From Sandarakinorhabdus oryzae (GTDB lineage: Bacteria; Pseudomonadota; Alphaproteobacteria; Sphingomonadales; Sphingomonadaceae): DNA of 53,304 nt. Position 1 is the stretch's first letter; the number at the start of each line of letters is the position of its first letter. The notes beneath the pieces were generated by a model that did no database searches, was not told where the DNA came from, and saw only the letters and a list, made by a program, of their open reading frames with translations. Below are positions 8,797-19,074 of the stretch, in pieces. Both the position numbers and the translations under genes were made by a program. Where the stretch lies: the NCBI RefSeq assembly GCF_009733735.1, contig NZ_WNJP01000003.1, forward strand, positions 1 to 53,304. Reading direction: 5' to 3'.

Positions 8797-9887
8797 GGCT
8801 GCCGTCCGGCATCCGCTCCCGGCAGGTCGCCGGCGTTAATGGCCTCTCCATGCATGTCCTGGAGGCCGGCGACCCGAGGGCACCGGTGCTGATGTTGCTG
8901 CACGGCTTTCCCGAACTGGCGTTCAGTTGGCGCAAACTGATGGTCCCGCTGGCGGCGCTGGGCTATCATGTCGTGGCACCCGATCAGCGCGGCTTTGGCC
9001 AGACCACGGGTCAAGACTGCGGTTATGATGTGGACCTCGCTCCCTTCCGCATGACCGGGCTCGCCACCGACATGGTGGCCCTGCTTCATGCCCTGGGCCA
9101 TGCCCGCGCGGCTGCCGTGATTGGCCATGATTTTGGCTCGCTGGTGGCGGGCTGGTGCGCGCTGGCGCGGCCCGATCTGTTCGGCGCTGTCGCCATGATG
9201 AGCGCACCCTTCACCGGCCCGGCGCCCCTGCCCCGCACAATGCGTGGTTCTGGCCCGCCGGCGCCCGATATCCACGCCGCCCTCGCCGCCCTCCCCCGGC
9301 CGCGCAAGCATTATGCCGCGCATTATTCCACCCGCGGCGCCAATGCCGAGATGATGGCGTGTCCCCAGGGCCTCGGCGCCTTTCTCGCCGCCTATTGTCA
9401 TGTGAAGAGCGGCGACTGGCCAGGCAACGCGCCCCATCCGCTGGCCGGCTGGACCGCCGAGGCGCTGGCCGAAATGCCGACCTATTACATCATGGACCTG
9501 GCCCAGGGCATGGCCGAAACCGTGGCGCCGTTCATGCCGGAACAACTGCCCGACTGGCTGACGGCACAAGAACTCGCTGTCTATACTGAGGAATTCGGCC
9601 GCACCGGCTTTCAGGGTGGCCTCAACTGGTATCGCGCCCGTCACGAAGCCCAGGTGCACGGCGAACGCCTGTTTGCCGGGCGGCGGATCGAGGTGCCGGC
9701 CGTTTTCATTGCCGGCGCGCGCGATTGGGGCATCCACCAGGCGCCCGGCGGGCTGGAGGCGATGGCCCGGCTGTGCCGCAGTTTCGCAGGCGTGCGCCTG
9801 ATCGATGGCGCCGGCCACTGGGTGCAGCAGGAACGGCCTGAGGCGGTGCTGGCTGAACTCACCGGCTTTCTTGGCCAGATTGGCTGA
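8793..9887 (+). CDS. Alpha/beta hydrolase, epoxide-hydrolase-like
   Basis: 364 residues from GTG 8793, overlapping the mazG stop by four bases. The oxyanion-hole motif HGFPE is at 37-41, and the nucleophile elbow is GHDFGS with Asp113 in the nucleophile position, as in epoxide hydrolases and dehalogenases rather than serine esterases. The general-base histidine is in GAGHWVQQERPE near the C-terminus, the usual epoxide-hydrolase ending. Between them is a cap region with YYIMDL and WYRARH that could supply substrate-polarising tyrosines. An ATG (the Met of LSMHVLEAG) lies downstream but would cut into the first strand. Real substrate unknown. Confidence 0.85.
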   Translation: MRLPSGIRSRQVAGVNGLSMHVLEAGDPRAPVLMLLHGFPELAFSWRKLMVPLAALGYHVVAPDQRGFGQTTGQDCGYDVDLAPFRMTGLATDMVALLHALGHARAAAVIGHDFGSLVAGWCALARPDLFGAVAMMSAPFTGPAPLPRTMRGSGPPAPDIHAALAALPRPRKHYAAHYSTRGANAEMMACPQGLGAFLAAYCHVKSGDWPGNAPHPLAGWTAEALAEMPTYYIMDLAQGMAETVAPFMPEQLPDWLTAQELAVYTEEFGRTGFQGGLNWYRARHEAQVHGERLFAGRRIEVPAVFIAGARDWGIHQAPGGLEAMARLCRSFAGVRLIDGAGHWVQQERPEAVLAELTGFLGQIG

Positions 9888-9947
9888 ACGGGGCGGCTTG
9901 CTCCGCGCCACAGCCAGCGGCAGAGTGGCGCCAAAGGGAGGCCTGTC

Positions 9948-11606
9948 ATGCCGATTGATCGTCGCCTGTTTCTGGCCGGTGCAGCCGGCGTGTCCATGGC
10001 GGGGGCGGCCAGCGCCACGCTGATCGCGCCGGGGGCCAGCGCAGCCGAGGCCCGTGCGCTCGACGCCATTGCCGCCTATCTGGAGGCGCACCGCCGTCAT
10101 TATGGCCTGCCGGCGATGGGCATGGTGGTGGTGGCCGGCGGGCGGCCCTTCACCATCCTGTCGGGCACCCGCGACTATCGCGAGACCCTGCCACTGGCCG
10201 GTGACGAGCTTTGGCAGATCGGCAGCATTTCCAAGAGTTTCGTGGCGTTGGCTGTCCTCTCATTGCAGGCCGAGGGCAAGTTGACCCTGGATGATGAACT
10301 GCGCCAGCACCTGCCCGAGGCACGGCTGCCTGGCGTCTCGTCAGGCGGGCCGTTCAGCCTGCGCGGCCTGCTCGATCACACCACCGGCCTGCCGGATTTC
10401 GCCCCGGCGCTGGGCCTGAAATTGTGGCGGGGGTTCGCGGCCGGCAAGGGCTGGAGTTATAGCAACACCGGCTATGATCTGGTCGGCAAGGCGCTCTCGC
10501 GTATCGAGGGCAAGCCGCTCAAGCAGATCATCGAGGAGCGCGTGTGCAAGCCGCTGGGCATGGGCGCGACGCGCGGCGCCATCCAGTGGCGGGACCGGGC
10601 GCGCTACCCTGCCAGTTACAACCCAATGCGGCCTGATCGCCCGGTGCTGCTCGGGATGGCGCTGGCGCCGGCGCCGTGGGTGGATGTCGATCTGGGGGCG
10701 GGATCGGTCGCCTCAACCCTGCCCGACATGGCGAAGTACCTGAGTTTCCTGATTGCCGTGGGTCAGGGACGCGGTGGCCCGATCCTCACCGATGCCCAGG
10801 CGAAATTGTGGCTGGCAAACCCGGTGGTGGAGGATCCGGCCAAGCCGGCCGAAACCTATGGCCTTGGCCTGATGCACCGGCAGGATGAAGGCCGCGCGCT
10901 GCTCCACCACACCGGCGGCATGGTGTGCTTCTCCTCGTCCTTCCATGTCGATGCGGCCGCTGGATTGGGTGCCTTTGCCAGTTGTGCGGTGGGCGGGCTG
11001 AATTATCGGCCGCGGCTGATCACCCTCTATGCGCTGCGGGCGCTGCGGGCAGCGGCAGCCGGGGCAGCCATCCCGGCGCCGCCGGAACTGGGCGCCCTGC
11101 CCGCCGATGCGGGCGATTATGTCGGCAGCTACAAGGATGGGGAGCGCCAGCTCGACATCCTGCCTGGCCTGGTGGCGGCGCTGGACGGCCAGCGGGTGCC
11201 GCTGCAGTCAGTGGCGCCCGGCCTGTTCGTCACGGCGCATCCGGGGCTGGTGGAATGGCCGCTGCTGGCGGTGCGCGATGGCAATGTGGTGGTGGCGCTC
11301 GATCATGGCAGTCGGCGCTTCCTGCGCTCCGGCGCCAGGGCCGCGCTGCCCGCCACGCCGCCCGACCTGGCCGCGCTGGCGGGTCATTATCAGAGCGATG
11401 ATCCATGGATCGGCGACATCAACCTTGTCGCGCGCGGCGACGGGCTGTTCATGCGCGGGGTGCTGCCGCTGCGCCGCATCGGCAAGGATGAATGGGCACC
11501 GGACGAGCCGAACAGCCCTGAGCGGCTGCGCTTCGATGGCTTCGTGAACGGCGTGCCCTATCTGATCGATTGGTCAGGCCGGCGCCTGGAGCGGCGCGAC
11601 CTGTAA
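9948..11606 (+). CDS. Exported serine hydrolase, beta-lactamase class C / D,D-peptidase family
   Basis: 552 residues. The N-terminus PIDRRLFLAGAAG resembles a twin-arginine signal with a hydrophobic core ending near GASAAE (about 33). The beta-lactamase-type catalytic domain (about 35-370) shows SISK at 93-96 (Ser nucleophile and Lys), YSN at 171-173, and HHTGG in place of KTG. The C-terminal ~180 residues form two further small beta domains (DYVGSYKDGERQLDI and GHYQSDDPW), like the lipocalin-like tails of this family. A GGGAGG ribosome site precedes the ATG. Family members include esterases, D-aminopeptidases and D,D-peptidases; the substrate cannot be fixed. Its 3' end overlaps the end of prmC by 33 bases. 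Confidence 0.88.
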   Translation: MPIDRRLFLAGAAGVSMAGAASATLIAPGASAAEARALDAIAAYLEAHRRHYGLPAMGMVVVAGGRPFTILSGTRDYRETLPLAGDELWQIGSISKSFVALAVLSLQAEGKLTLDDELRQHLPEARLPGVSSGGPFSLRGLLDHTTGLPDFAPALGLKLWRGFAAGKGWSYSNTGYDLVGKALSRIEGKPLKQIIEERVCKPLGMGATRGAIQWRDRARYPASYNPMRPDRPVLLGMALAPAPWVDVDLGAGSVASTLPDMAKYLSFLIAVGQGRGGPILTDAQAKLWLANPVVEDPAKPAETYGLGLMHRQDEGRALLHHTGGMVCFSSSFHVDAAAGLGAFASCAVGGLNYRPRLITLYALRALRAAAAGAAIPAPPELGALPADAGDYVGSYKDGERQLDILPGLVAALDGQRVPLQSVAPGLFVTAHPGLVEWPLLAVRDGNVVVALDHGSRRFLRSGARAALPATPPDLAALAGHYQSDDPWIGDINLVARGDGLFMRGVLPLRRIGKDEWAPDEPNSPERLRFDGFVNGVPYLIDWSGRRLERRDL

Positions 11607-12407
11607 CGCAACACAGCGATCCCGCCCGGCGAGATCCTGGTGCAGGCTGGCGACCAGCCCCTGCCCTGCGGCCATTGCCAGCACCGCCGCGCCCTGCCGG
11701 TGGCCGATTTCGAGTACGGCCAGTCCGTCCGGGTTTAGCAAACCTGAAAGCTGCGGCAGGATGCGGCGGTAATCATCCAGGCCATCGGCGCCAGCAAACA
11801 GGGCGGTGGCGGGCTCATGAGCACGCACTTCGACAGAGAGCGTTTCTGTTTCAGCAATATAGGGCGGATTGCTGAGAATGAGATCGAAGCGTTCATCCAA
11901 ATCTTCGCCCCAGTTGCCGAAGCGAAATTCGGCGCGGGTGGCAAGACCAGTGCGCTTTGCGTTCAGTTTGGCAACCGCCAGAGCCGCCGCACTGGCATCG
12001 ATGCCAAGACCGGCCGCAGTTGGCCATTCACTCAAAGCAGCCAGCAGCAGCGCGCCCGAACCGGTGCCGAGATCGAGGATGCGTGCCGGTGGCCGCGGGC
12101 AAAGCTTGAGCGCAACCTCAACCAGCGTTTCCGTGTCCGGTCGCGGGATCAGCACGTCGGGCGTGACCAGCAGATCGAGCGACCAGAACTCGCGGTGGCC
12201 AGTGATATGCGCGACCGGCTCGCCAGCGGCGCGGCGTTCGATCAGTCTTTCAAATACTTGTGCGTCAATCATGCGATCCGGATTGAGCAACAGTTCGCCC
12301 CGCGAACAGCCCAGTTGGTGCGCCAGCAACACTTCGGCATCCAGCCGCGGTGTTTCGCCGCCAATGCGCCTGGCGGCGGTGGCGAGGGCATCGGCGATGC
12401 GGATCAC
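11574..12407 (-). CDS. prmC: Peptide chain release factor N5-glutamine methyltransferase
   Basis: Methylates the Gln of the GGQ motif of release factors using SAM. 277 residues: a helical N-terminal release-factor-binding domain, then a Rossmann methyltransferase domain with [10 protein letters not shown] at 112-121 and the signature NPPY at 180-183. The start overlaps the prfA stop by four bases, so enzyme and substrate are translated together. The last 33 bases overlap the 3' end of the convergent serine hydrolase gene. Confidence 0.95.
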   Translation of the reverse strand: MIRIADALATAARRIGGETPRLDAEVLLAHQLGCSRGELLLNPDRMIDAQVFERLIERRAAGEPVAHITGHREFWSLDLLVTPDVLIPRPDTETLVEVALKLCPRPPARILDLGTGSGALLLAALSEWPTAAGLGIDASAAALAVAKLNAKRTGLATRAEFRFGNWGEDLDERFDLILSNPPYIAETETLSVEVRAHEPATALFAGADGLDDYRRILPQLSGLLNPDGLAVLEIGHRQGAAVLAMAAGQGLVASLHQDLAGRDRCVALQVAPLQAPA

Positions 12408-13468
12408 CCCAGGCTCGCCAGGCGCGCCGCTTCATCCTCGGCGATCAGCGCGGTGACCAATTCATCAAGGCCGCTGCCATCGAGGATTTCGGGCAGGCGG
12501 TGCAGGGTGAGGTTGATGCGATGGTCCGTCACGCGCCCCTGAGGGAAATTGTAGGTGCGGATGCGTTCGGAACGGTCACCGGAGCCGACCATGGCCTTGC
12601 GATCGGCGCTGCGGCTGCTGGCGAGGCGCTCGCGCTCGGCATCAAACAGCCGGGTGCGCAGCAATTTCATCGCCTTTGACCGGTTCTTGTGCTGGCTGCG
12701 CTCATCCTGCACCGCTACCACGACGCCGGTCGGGATATGGGTGATGCGCACAGCGCTGTCGGTCACGTTGACATGCTGGCCGCCGGCACCCGAGGCGCGG
12801 AACACGTCGATGCGCAAGTCCTTCTCGTCAATGGCGATATCGACATCCTCGGCTTCGGGCAGCACGGCCACGGTGGCAGCGCTGGTGTGGATACGCCCGC
12901 CGGCTTCCGTGGCCGGCACGCGCTGCACCCGGTGCACGCCGCTTTCGAACTTCAGCCGGGCAAAGACGCCGGCGCCCGAGACGCTGGCAATGACTTCCTT
13001 GAAGCCGCCCAGGTCAGACGGGTTGGCGGACAATATTTCCCAGCGCCATCCGTGGCTTGCGGCATAGCGTTCATACATGCGGGCAAGATCGGCCGCAAAC
13101 AGCGCCGCCTCGTCCCCACCGGTGCCGGCGCGGATTTCCAGCACGGCGGAGCGATCATCGGCAGCATCACGCGGCAGCAGCTTCAGCGCCAGCGCGCGCT
13201 CGGCCGCCGGCAGCTGTGCGGCGATGCTGGCCAGCTCCTCCTGCGCGAGGCCGTGCATCTCGTCCCCGGCCGGGATCGCCTGCAGTTCGTCACGCGTCGC
13301 GATCAGCGCCCGCCACGCCTGCGCCGCCTCCACCAGCGGCGTCAGCTCGGCATAATCCTTTGACAGCGCCACGAATTGCTCCGGCGGCAGCGCCGGATTG
13401 CCCATGTCGTGCGCCAACTGGGCATGGCGGCGCTCGATCTGTGCGATGCGCTCGAGCGGCAGGCTCAT
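12404..13468 (-). CDS. prfA: Peptide chain release factor 1
   Basis: Recognises UAA and UAG stop codons and triggers peptide release. 354 residues, normal size. The stop-codon-reading tripeptide PAT is at 185-187 (RF1 type, not the SPF of RF2) and the catalytic GGQ is at 229-231, Gln231 being the PrmC target. The start codon overlaps the hisS stop by one base. Middle gene of hisS-prfA-prmC. Confidence 0.97.
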   Translation of the reverse strand: MSLPLERIAQIERRHAQLAHDMGNPALPPEQFVALSKDYAELTPLVEAAQAWRALIATRDELQAIPAGDEMHGLAQEELASIAAQLPAAERALALKLLPRDAADDRSAVLEIRAGTGGDEAALFAADLARMYERYAASHGWRWEILSANPSDLGGFKEVIASVSGAGVFARLKFESGVHRVQRVPATEAGGRIHTSAATVAVLPEAEDVDIAIDEKDLRIDVFRASGAGGQHVNVTDSAVRITHIPTGVVVAVQDERSQHKNRSKAMKLLRTRLFDAERERLASSRSADRKAMVGSGDRSERIRTYNFPQGRVTDHRINLTLHRLPEILDGSGLDELVTALIAEDEAARLASLG

Positions 13469-14718
13469 CAGGCCAGGCGTGCCCTGATGGCGGCAACCGC
13501 GTCTGCACTGGCCACTGCGGCCTGTTCACCGCTACCAAGGTCGCGCAGGGTGACGGTACCGGCTGCCACTTCGTCCGCGCCGATCAGCACGGCAATCCGC
13601 GCGCCCGACTTGCCGGCGCGCTCCATCTTCTTCTTGAGATTGCCGCGCCAGCCCTGCTCGGCGGCAATACCGGAGCGGCGCAACCCCGCCAGCAGGCTGA
13701 GCGCGGCGCTTTCCGCCTCAGGGCCAACGGCGACCACGGCCACTTGAACCTTTGGCTGCTCCGGTTCCGCCACCAACATCGCCAGCCGCTCGATCCCCGC
13801 CGCCCAGCCCACGGCCGGCGTTTCCGGCCCGCCCATGTGGCCGATCAGGCCATCATAGCGCCCGCCGCCCAGCACTGTGCCCTGCGCGCCCAGGCTTTGC
13901 GTCACGAACTCGAACACGCTGTGGCGATAATAGTCGAGCCCGCGCACCAGCCTTGCGTTGCGCGTCCAGGCGATGCCGCTGGCAGCCAAGCCGGCCTGCA
14001 GTTTCTCGAAGAACTGGCCGGCCTCCACGGTGAAAAAGGCGTCGATCTGCGGTGCATCGGCCACCAGCGCCTGGTCGCGCGCGTCCTTGCTGTCGAGGAT
14101 GCGCAGCGGGTTGCTGTCGAGCCGGCGCTGGCTATCTTCGCTCAAGTCACCACGATGCGCCGCGAAATACGCCGCCACGGCGGCGCTCCACGCCGCGCGC
14201 GTGTCGGGATCGCCCATTGAGTTCAGCGTCACCACCACGTCATCGGCAACGCCCAGTTCCTCCAGCAGATGCTGACCGAGCGCGATCACCTCGACGTCCG
14301 CCGCCGGCTCACCGGCGCCCAGGATTTCGGCGTCGAGCTGGTGAAACTGGCGGAACCGGCCCTTCTGCGGCCGTTCATAGCGGAACAGCGGCCCCCAGGC
14401 GGCCAGCTTCAGCGGTGCCAGTTGCTGCCAGCCATTTTCGATATAGGCCCGCGCAATGCCGGCAGTGAATTCCGGCCGCAGGCACATGGCATCGCCGCCT
14501 CGATCGGTGAATTCATACATTTCCTTGGAGACGACATCGGTCGTCTCGCCCAGGCTGCGCGCGAACACGGCCGTCGCTTCGAACACCGGCACCTCCACCC
14601 GGCCAAAGCCATGGAGCTTGCGGACGCGGTTGAAGGTTTCGATGACATGATCGAAGCGGGCTGCGGCCTCGCCGATCATGTCCTGCGTGCCGCGCGGCTT
14701 TTGTGGGGCTTTGCTCAT
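13468..14718 (-). CDS. hisS: Histidyl-tRNA synthetase
   Basis: Class II synthetase charging tRNA-His. I place the start at ATG 14718 ([14 protein letters not shown]), giving 416 residues; the frame runs 26 codons further upstream, but that stretch lacks family similarity. Motif 1 lies in [13 protein letters not shown] onward, motif 2 in the [15 protein letters not shown] segment, the histidine signature in [13 protein letters not shown], and GGGRYDGL in motif 3. A C-terminal anticodon-binding domain follows from about 320. First gene of a three-gene operon with prfA and prmC, an arrangement common in alphaproteobacteria. Confidence 0.95.
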   Translation of the reverse strand: MSKAPQKPRGTQDMIGEAAARFDHVIETFNRVRKLHGFGRVEVPVFEATAVFARSLGETTDVVSKEMYEFTDRGGDAMCLRPEFTAGIARAYIENGWQQLAPLKLAAWGPLFRYERPQKGRFRQFHQLDAEILGAGEPAADVEVIALGQHLLEELGVADDVVVTLNSMGDPDTRAAWSAAVAAYFAAHRGDLSEDSQRRLDSNPLRILDSKDARDQALVADAPQIDAFFTVEAGQFFEKLQAGLAASGIAWTRNARLVRGLDYYRHSVFEFVTQSLGAQGTVLGGGRYDGLIGHMGGPETPAVGWAAGIERLAMLVAEPEQPKVQVAVVAVGPEAESAALSLLAGLRRSGIAAEQGWRGNLKKKMERAGKSGARIAVLIGADEVAAGTVTLRDLGSGEQAAVASADAVAAIRARLA

Positions 14719-14801
14719 GGGCGGCGGCATAGGCGAGAGCGCGGTGCGGCGCAACGGTGCGCCCCCTTCCCCACCGCCGCTGGCTTCGCTAACCAACCGT
14801 C

Positions 14802-16712
14802 ATGCGCATCTTGCTTCTCCTTGCTTCCGCCCTGATCGCCGCCCCCTCGCTGGCGCAGCGTTCGCTGCCGCAACCGCTGCCGATCGTCGACGCGATCCCG
14901 GCCGCCCGCGATGTGCCCTTCCCCGGCACGCTGCGCCTGCATGTCGATACCAGCGATACGCTGCACGGCGTCTTCAAGGTGGAGGAGACCATCCCGGTGC
15001 CGCCGGAATTCGCCGGCAAGAGGATGGCGCTGCTGTTTCCGAAATGGCTGCCCGGCAAGCACGCGCCGCGCGGCGAGATCGAGAAGCTGGCGGGGCTCGA
15101 AATTCGCAGCAATGGCCAGGTGCTGACCTGGAAGCGCGACCCGCTCGATGTGTTTGCCTTCTGGGTGGAGGTGCCGACCGGCGCGACCGCGCTGGATGTG
15201 CGCTTTCAGTTCCTGTCGGCCACTGATGGGCCGCAAGGCCGCATTGTTGTCACCAGCGACATCATCAACCTGCAGCCGAACAGCGTCTCGCTCTATCCGG
15301 CGGGCTGGTTCACCCGCCAGATCCCGGTCTCGCTGTCCGTCACCTGGCCGCAGGGCTGGCAGGCCGGCAGCGCCATGCGCGAGGCCAGCCGCGATGGCAG
15401 CCGCGTCTCCTACCAGACGGTGGATTACGAGACCTTGGTGGACAGCCCCTTCTTTGCCGGGCGCAATTTCGCCAAATGGGATCTGGGCAAGGGCGTCACC
15501 CTGAATGTCGTCGCCGACGATGGGCGCTTCCTGAAAGCCAGCGCGGAGCAGATCGACCGGCATCGCGATCTGGTCACCCAGGCGGTTAAGCTGTTCGGCA
15601 CCCGCCAGTTCGATCATTATGATCTGCTGCTGTCGCTGTCGGACAAGCTGGGCGGCATCGGGCTGGAGCATCATCGCAGTTCCGAGAACGGGGTGGACAC
15701 GGGCTATTTCACCGATTGGGAAAAGGGCCCCGGCCGGCGCAACCTGCTGCCGCACGAATTCACCCACAGCTGGAACGGCAAGCACCGCCGCGGCGCCGAT
15801 CTGATCACCCCGGATTTCCGCACCCCGATGCGCAATTCGATGCTGTGGGTGTATGAAGGCCAGACGCAATTCTGGGGCTATGTGCTGCAGGCGCGATCGG
15901 GGCTGGTGAGCGTGCCCGACACGCTGGACCAACTCGCCAACATCGCCGCCACGCTCGACAACCGCCCGGCGCGCAGCTGGCGCAGCCTGGACGACACCAC
16001 CAACGATCCGATCATCACACCGCGCGCGCCCAAGGGCTGGCTCAGCTTCCAGCGCAGCGAGGATTATTACAATGAGGGCCTGCTGATCTGGCTGGAGGCC
16101 GACGCGATGATCCGCCAAATGAGCGGCGGCGCCCGCGGCCTCGACGATTTCGCGCGTCGCTTCTTCGGCACTGGCGAAGGCGATTGGGGCGAGAAACCCT
16201 ATGACTTCGCCAGCCTGGTGGCCGAACTGAATGCCGTGCAGCCCTATGACTGGGCCGGCCATCTGCAGCGCCGCCTCACTGAAAAGGCCGGCGGCGCGCC
16301 GCTCAAGGGCCTGGAACTGGCCGGCTGGAAACTCGTGTATACTGACAAGCCGACTGCTGCCTTCACCGATGCCAACCGCCGCCAGTTGAACCTCTTGTTC
16401 TCCGGCGGGTTGCTGCTGGGCAGCGGCGGCAAGGTGGAACAGGTGCTGTGGAACAGTGCCGCCTATGACGCCGGGCTGGTGGTGGGTGACGTGTTGTTGG
16501 CGGTGAATGACCTGCCGTTCAGTGATGACGCCCTGAAGGCGGCGGTGGCCGCCGCAAAAGGCGGCACCGCGCCGATCCGCCTCATCGTCAAGACGGAGGA
16601 CCGGGTGCGCAACGTCGATTGGACCTGGACCGGCGGCCTGCGCTTCCCGCGACTGGAGCGCATCGGCACGGTCAAGCCGACCCCACTGGAACGCCTGCTG
16701 GCACCCAGATGA
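14802..16712 (+). CDS. Exported M61 family metallopeptidase (glycyl-aminopeptidase-like)
   Basis: 636 residues with a Sec signal peptide (cut near ALIAAPSLAQ). N-terminal beta domain, then a zinc-peptidase domain with HEFTH at 318-322 and the third ligand Glu352 in YEGQTQFWG, the arrangement of M61 glycyl aminopeptidases. Residues about 530-605 form a PDZ domain (GGLLLGSGGKVEQVLW, GDVLLAVNDLPF), also usual in the family. Acts in the periplasm. Its stop overlaps the start of the lipoprotein behind it by four bases (ATGA). Divergent from hisS across 83 bases. Confidence 0.92.
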   Translation: MRILLLLASALIAAPSLAQRSLPQPLPIVDAIPAARDVPFPGTLRLHVDTSDTLHGVFKVEETIPVPPEFAGKRMALLFPKWLPGKHAPRGEIEKLAGLEIRSNGQVLTWKRDPLDVFAFWVEVPTGATALDVRFQFLSATDGPQGRIVVTSDIINLQPNSVSLYPAGWFTRQIPVSLSVTWPQGWQAGSAMREASRDGSRVSYQTVDYETLVDSPFFAGRNFAKWDLGKGVTLNVVADDGRFLKASAEQIDRHRDLVTQAVKLFGTRQFDHYDLLLSLSDKLGGIGLEHHRSSENGVDTGYFTDWEKGPGRRNLLPHEFTHSWNGKHRRGADLITPDFRTPMRNSMLWVYEGQTQFWGYVLQARSGLVSVPDTLDQLANIAATLDNRPARSWRSLDDTTNDPIITPRAPKGWLSFQRSEDYYNEGLLIWLEADAMIRQMSGGARGLDDFARRFFGTGEGDWGEKPYDFASLVAELNAVQPYDWAGHLQRRLTEKAGGAPLKGLELAGWKLVYTDKPTAAFTDANRRQLNLLFSGGLLLGSGGKVEQVLWNSAAYDAGLVVGDVLLAVNDLPFSDDALKAAVAAAKGGTAPIRLIVKTEDRVRNVDWTWTGGLRFPRLERIGTVKPTPLERLLAPR

Positions 16713-18376
16713 ACGGCATCCGCCCCGTCGGCCTCGCGCTGGGCCTGTTGCTGGTCGGGTGCGACCGACCGCAACCGGCGGTGACGCAGGTGGGCGTGGC
16801 CGACCTGGCAAGCTACCGCCTGTCGGGACCAACCGAGGTTGCCGTTACCGGTTGGCCGCCCAGCGCCAGCATCCAGGTCAGCGTGCTGGTCGGACCGGAT
16901 GGCCGGGTGCGTGATGCCAAGGCGCAGCCGTTCGGCAACAGCGATGTGGCACCGGCCCTGGCCGCGGCTCGGCAATGGCAGTTCGCGCCGTTCATGTTTG
17001 ATAATCATCCCGTGTCGGCCGTCGGCACGATCAAGATCGACTATTATCCGCCAGCCGCGCCGCCGCCCGCCAGCGCACCATCGCTGCCGGTCTTTTCCAA
17101 GGACGTTGAAATCCAGCTGCAGCGCAGCGCCTGCCATGGCAGTTGCCCGGATTACAGCGTGACCATCCATGGCGATGGCCGGGTGATCTTTGAATCGGAC
17201 GGGCCAGTAATTGGCGCTGCCAACCCCCTGTTTCGGCATTACGAGGGCTATGACGTCCTGTGGCCTGGCCGGCATGTCACCCGGGTCGATCCGGCAGCGG
17301 TGGCCCAACTGTATGAACGGTTCCGCGCGGCCCGCTTCTTCGGCCTCACGCCATCCTATCGGGCACCGGTCACGGACTTGCCGACTTATGCGCTCACGCT
17401 GCGCACCGGCGGCAAATATCGGACCGTGTATGATTATGGCGGCGAGATGGTCGGCATGCCGACGGTTGTCACGGAACTGGAAGACGCGGTGGACGCGCTG
17501 GCGGACACGGATCGCTGGATCGAAGGCACTGCCGGCACGCCGGCGCTGCTGCGCGCCGAAGGCGCACGCCTGCCGTCCGACTGGCCGGTTCAACTTGCCA
17601 TGACGGTTTTGGCAAAGGCCGAGATGGATCAGTATGACAAAGGCCTCACCCTAAAGCGCTCCGGCCTGTTCACCACGCTGCTCCAGCAGGGGCTGGATCG
17701 GCGCGCACTGGTACGCCAAACCGTCCGTCCGCCAAGGGAGGTCGACGCCAAGGTTGAGGTTCAGCCGCTGTTGCCGCTGGGGGCGGTACTGGCAGAATAT
17801 GCTGTTGTCACCGGCGACGAGGCCCTGCTTGCCGCCATTGGCCCGGAATGGCTGCGGCGACTTCCGGTGGACGAGCGTGATGCGTTGCTCCAGAACGGGT
17901 TTGGCTGCCAACCGGCAACGATGGCTGCTTTGGAAGCGGCGGGCGCAAGACTGGTCGGGAAGGAAACCACGGCCCTGCACGCGCTGGCCGGGCGAAATCC
18001 GGCCTGCGGCCCGCCCGGGCCGATCGCCGACAAGGCGCGCCTCCAGATGCTGCGCCGCCTGCTGGCCAGTGGCATTGCGGCAGATGTGCGCGATGGCGAA
18101 GGCCGGACCCCGCTGATGCTCAGCCAGGATCCGCAAACCACGGCCCTGCTGCTGGCGGCCGGCGCCAATCCCCGGGCGCGCAGCAAAGATGGCCTGCCAG
18201 CAATCCTCTACATGCAGGATGATCGCTCGGCGGTCATGCTGCTGCGCGCAGGTGCCGATCCGTTGGCCCGGGATCGCGAAGGCAAATCCCTGCTGGAAAG
18301 CCGCGCCGATCAGCCCATGCCGGCCACCAGGGCCTGGCTGGCCGAACATGCGGCGCGGCCGGGGGCGCGGCAATAA
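16709..18376 (+). CDS. Lipoprotein with TonB-C-like, DUF6438 and ankyrin modules
   Basis: 555 residues from ATG 16709, translationally coupled to the M61 peptidase. Residues 1-18 are a lipoprotein signal with lipobox LVGC (Cys18). About 35-112 resembles a TonB C-terminal/energy-transducer fold (VSVLVGPDGRVRDAKAQPF, AARQWQFAP). About 125-290 is a DUF6438 domain, recognised by IQLQRSACHGSCPDYSVTI with two close cysteines and GDGRVIF. A middle helical region leads to ankyrin-type repeats at about 455-545 (RTPLMLSQDPQTTALLLAAGA, SAVMLLRAGADPLARD). The combination of a surface-type beta module with ankyrins on one lipid anchor is unusual. No catalytic residues recognised; likely a scaffold or sensor in the periplasm, possibly acting with the peptidase. 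Confidence 0.75.
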   Translation: MNGIRPVGLALGLLLVGCDRPQPAVTQVGVADLASYRLSGPTEVAVTGWPPSASIQVSVLVGPDGRVRDAKAQPFGNSDVAPALAAARQWQFAPFMFDNHPVSAVGTIKIDYYPPAAPPPASAPSLPVFSKDVEIQLQRSACHGSCPDYSVTIHGDGRVIFESDGPVIGAANPLFRHYEGYDVLWPGRHVTRVDPAAVAQLYERFRAARFFGLTPSYRAPVTDLPTYALTLRTGGKYRTVYDYGGEMVGMPTVVTELEDAVDALADTDRWIEGTAGTPALLRAEGARLPSDWPVQLAMTVLAKAEMDQYDKGLTLKRSGLFTTLLQQGLDRRALVRQTVRPPREVDAKVEVQPLLPLGAVLAEYAVVTGDEALLAAIGPEWLRRLPVDERDALLQNGFGCQPATMAALEAAGARLVGKETTALHALAGRNPACGPPGPIADKARLQMLRRLLASGIAADVRDGEGRTPLMLSQDPQTTALLLAAGANPRARSKDGLPAILYMQDDRSAVMLLRAGADPLARDREGKSLLESRADQPMPATRAWLAEHAARPGARQ

Positions 18377-18444
18377 CGCCATGGACAAGATTGCCGCAGC
18401 CCCGTAACCGGCGCCCACATCGTTTCACAGGAGTCACCTGCCTC

Positions 18445-19029
18445 ATGCGCATCGACGCGATCCCGATCGGCGTTGCCCCGCCCCATGATGTCAATGTCGT
18501 CATCGAATGCCCGCTGGGTGGCGAGCCGGTGAAGTATGAGCTCGACAAGGCTTCGGGCGCGCTGTTCGTCGATCGCATCCTGCACACGCCGATGCGTTAT
18601 CCGTGCAACTATGGCTTTGTGCCGCACACGTTGGCCGAAGATGGCGACCCGATCGATGCGCTGATCGTTGCGCGCTCGCCCTTCATGCCGGGCTCCATTG
18701 CTCGTGTGCGGCCAGTGGGCGTGCTGTTGATGGAAGATGATGCCGGCGGCGATGCGAAGCTGATCTGCGTCAGCGTCAACAAGGTCTATCCTTATTATTC
18801 CGACGTCGAGGAATATACCGATCTGCCCAAGATCGTGCTCGATCAGATCGAACATTTCTTCACCCACTACAAGGATCTGGAACCCGGCAAATGGGTGAAG
18901 TGCCAGGGCTTTGCCGGCAAGGCCGTGGCAGAGCAGATGATCCTGGAATCGATCGCGCGCTATGAGGCCGAAAAGGCCGGAACGCTGGCAGTGGAGCACA
19001 AGCTGCACCCGGGCGCGCCGCGCGGCTGA
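18445..19029 (+). CDS. ppa: Inorganic pyrophosphatase (family I)
   Basis: Hydrolyses pyrophosphate to drive biosynthesis. 194 residues from ATG 18445 (MRIDAIPIG), with CAGGAG upstream; an open stretch upstream of this start is not conserved in type. The Mg-binding signature is EDGDPIDAL (DxDPxD), the active-site YGFVPHT precedes it, and DxxKI and YKxLE motifs (YKDLEPGKW) follow. Cytoplasmic. It is 68 bases behind the lipoprotein gene and converges on the flavoprotein gene. Confidence 0.96.
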   Translation: MRIDAIPIGVAPPHDVNVVIECPLGGEPVKYELDKASGALFVDRILHTPMRYPCNYGFVPHTLAEDGDPIDALIVARSPFMPGSIARVRPVGVLLMEDDAGGDAKLICVSVNKVYPYYSDVEEYTDLPKIVLDQIEHFFTHYKDLEPGKWVKCQGFAGKAVAEQMILESIARYEAEKAGTLAVEHKLHPGAPRG

Positions 19030-19074
19030 TCGGGGCGGGCAAGGCCTCGGCCGGCACCGCGGGGGCCGGGGCAG

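Noticed and set aside
14715-16832. A 705-codon minus-strand frame across the M61 gene
   Set aside because: Antisense to a gene with HEFTH and signal peptide; translation is repetitive in composition and has no domain.
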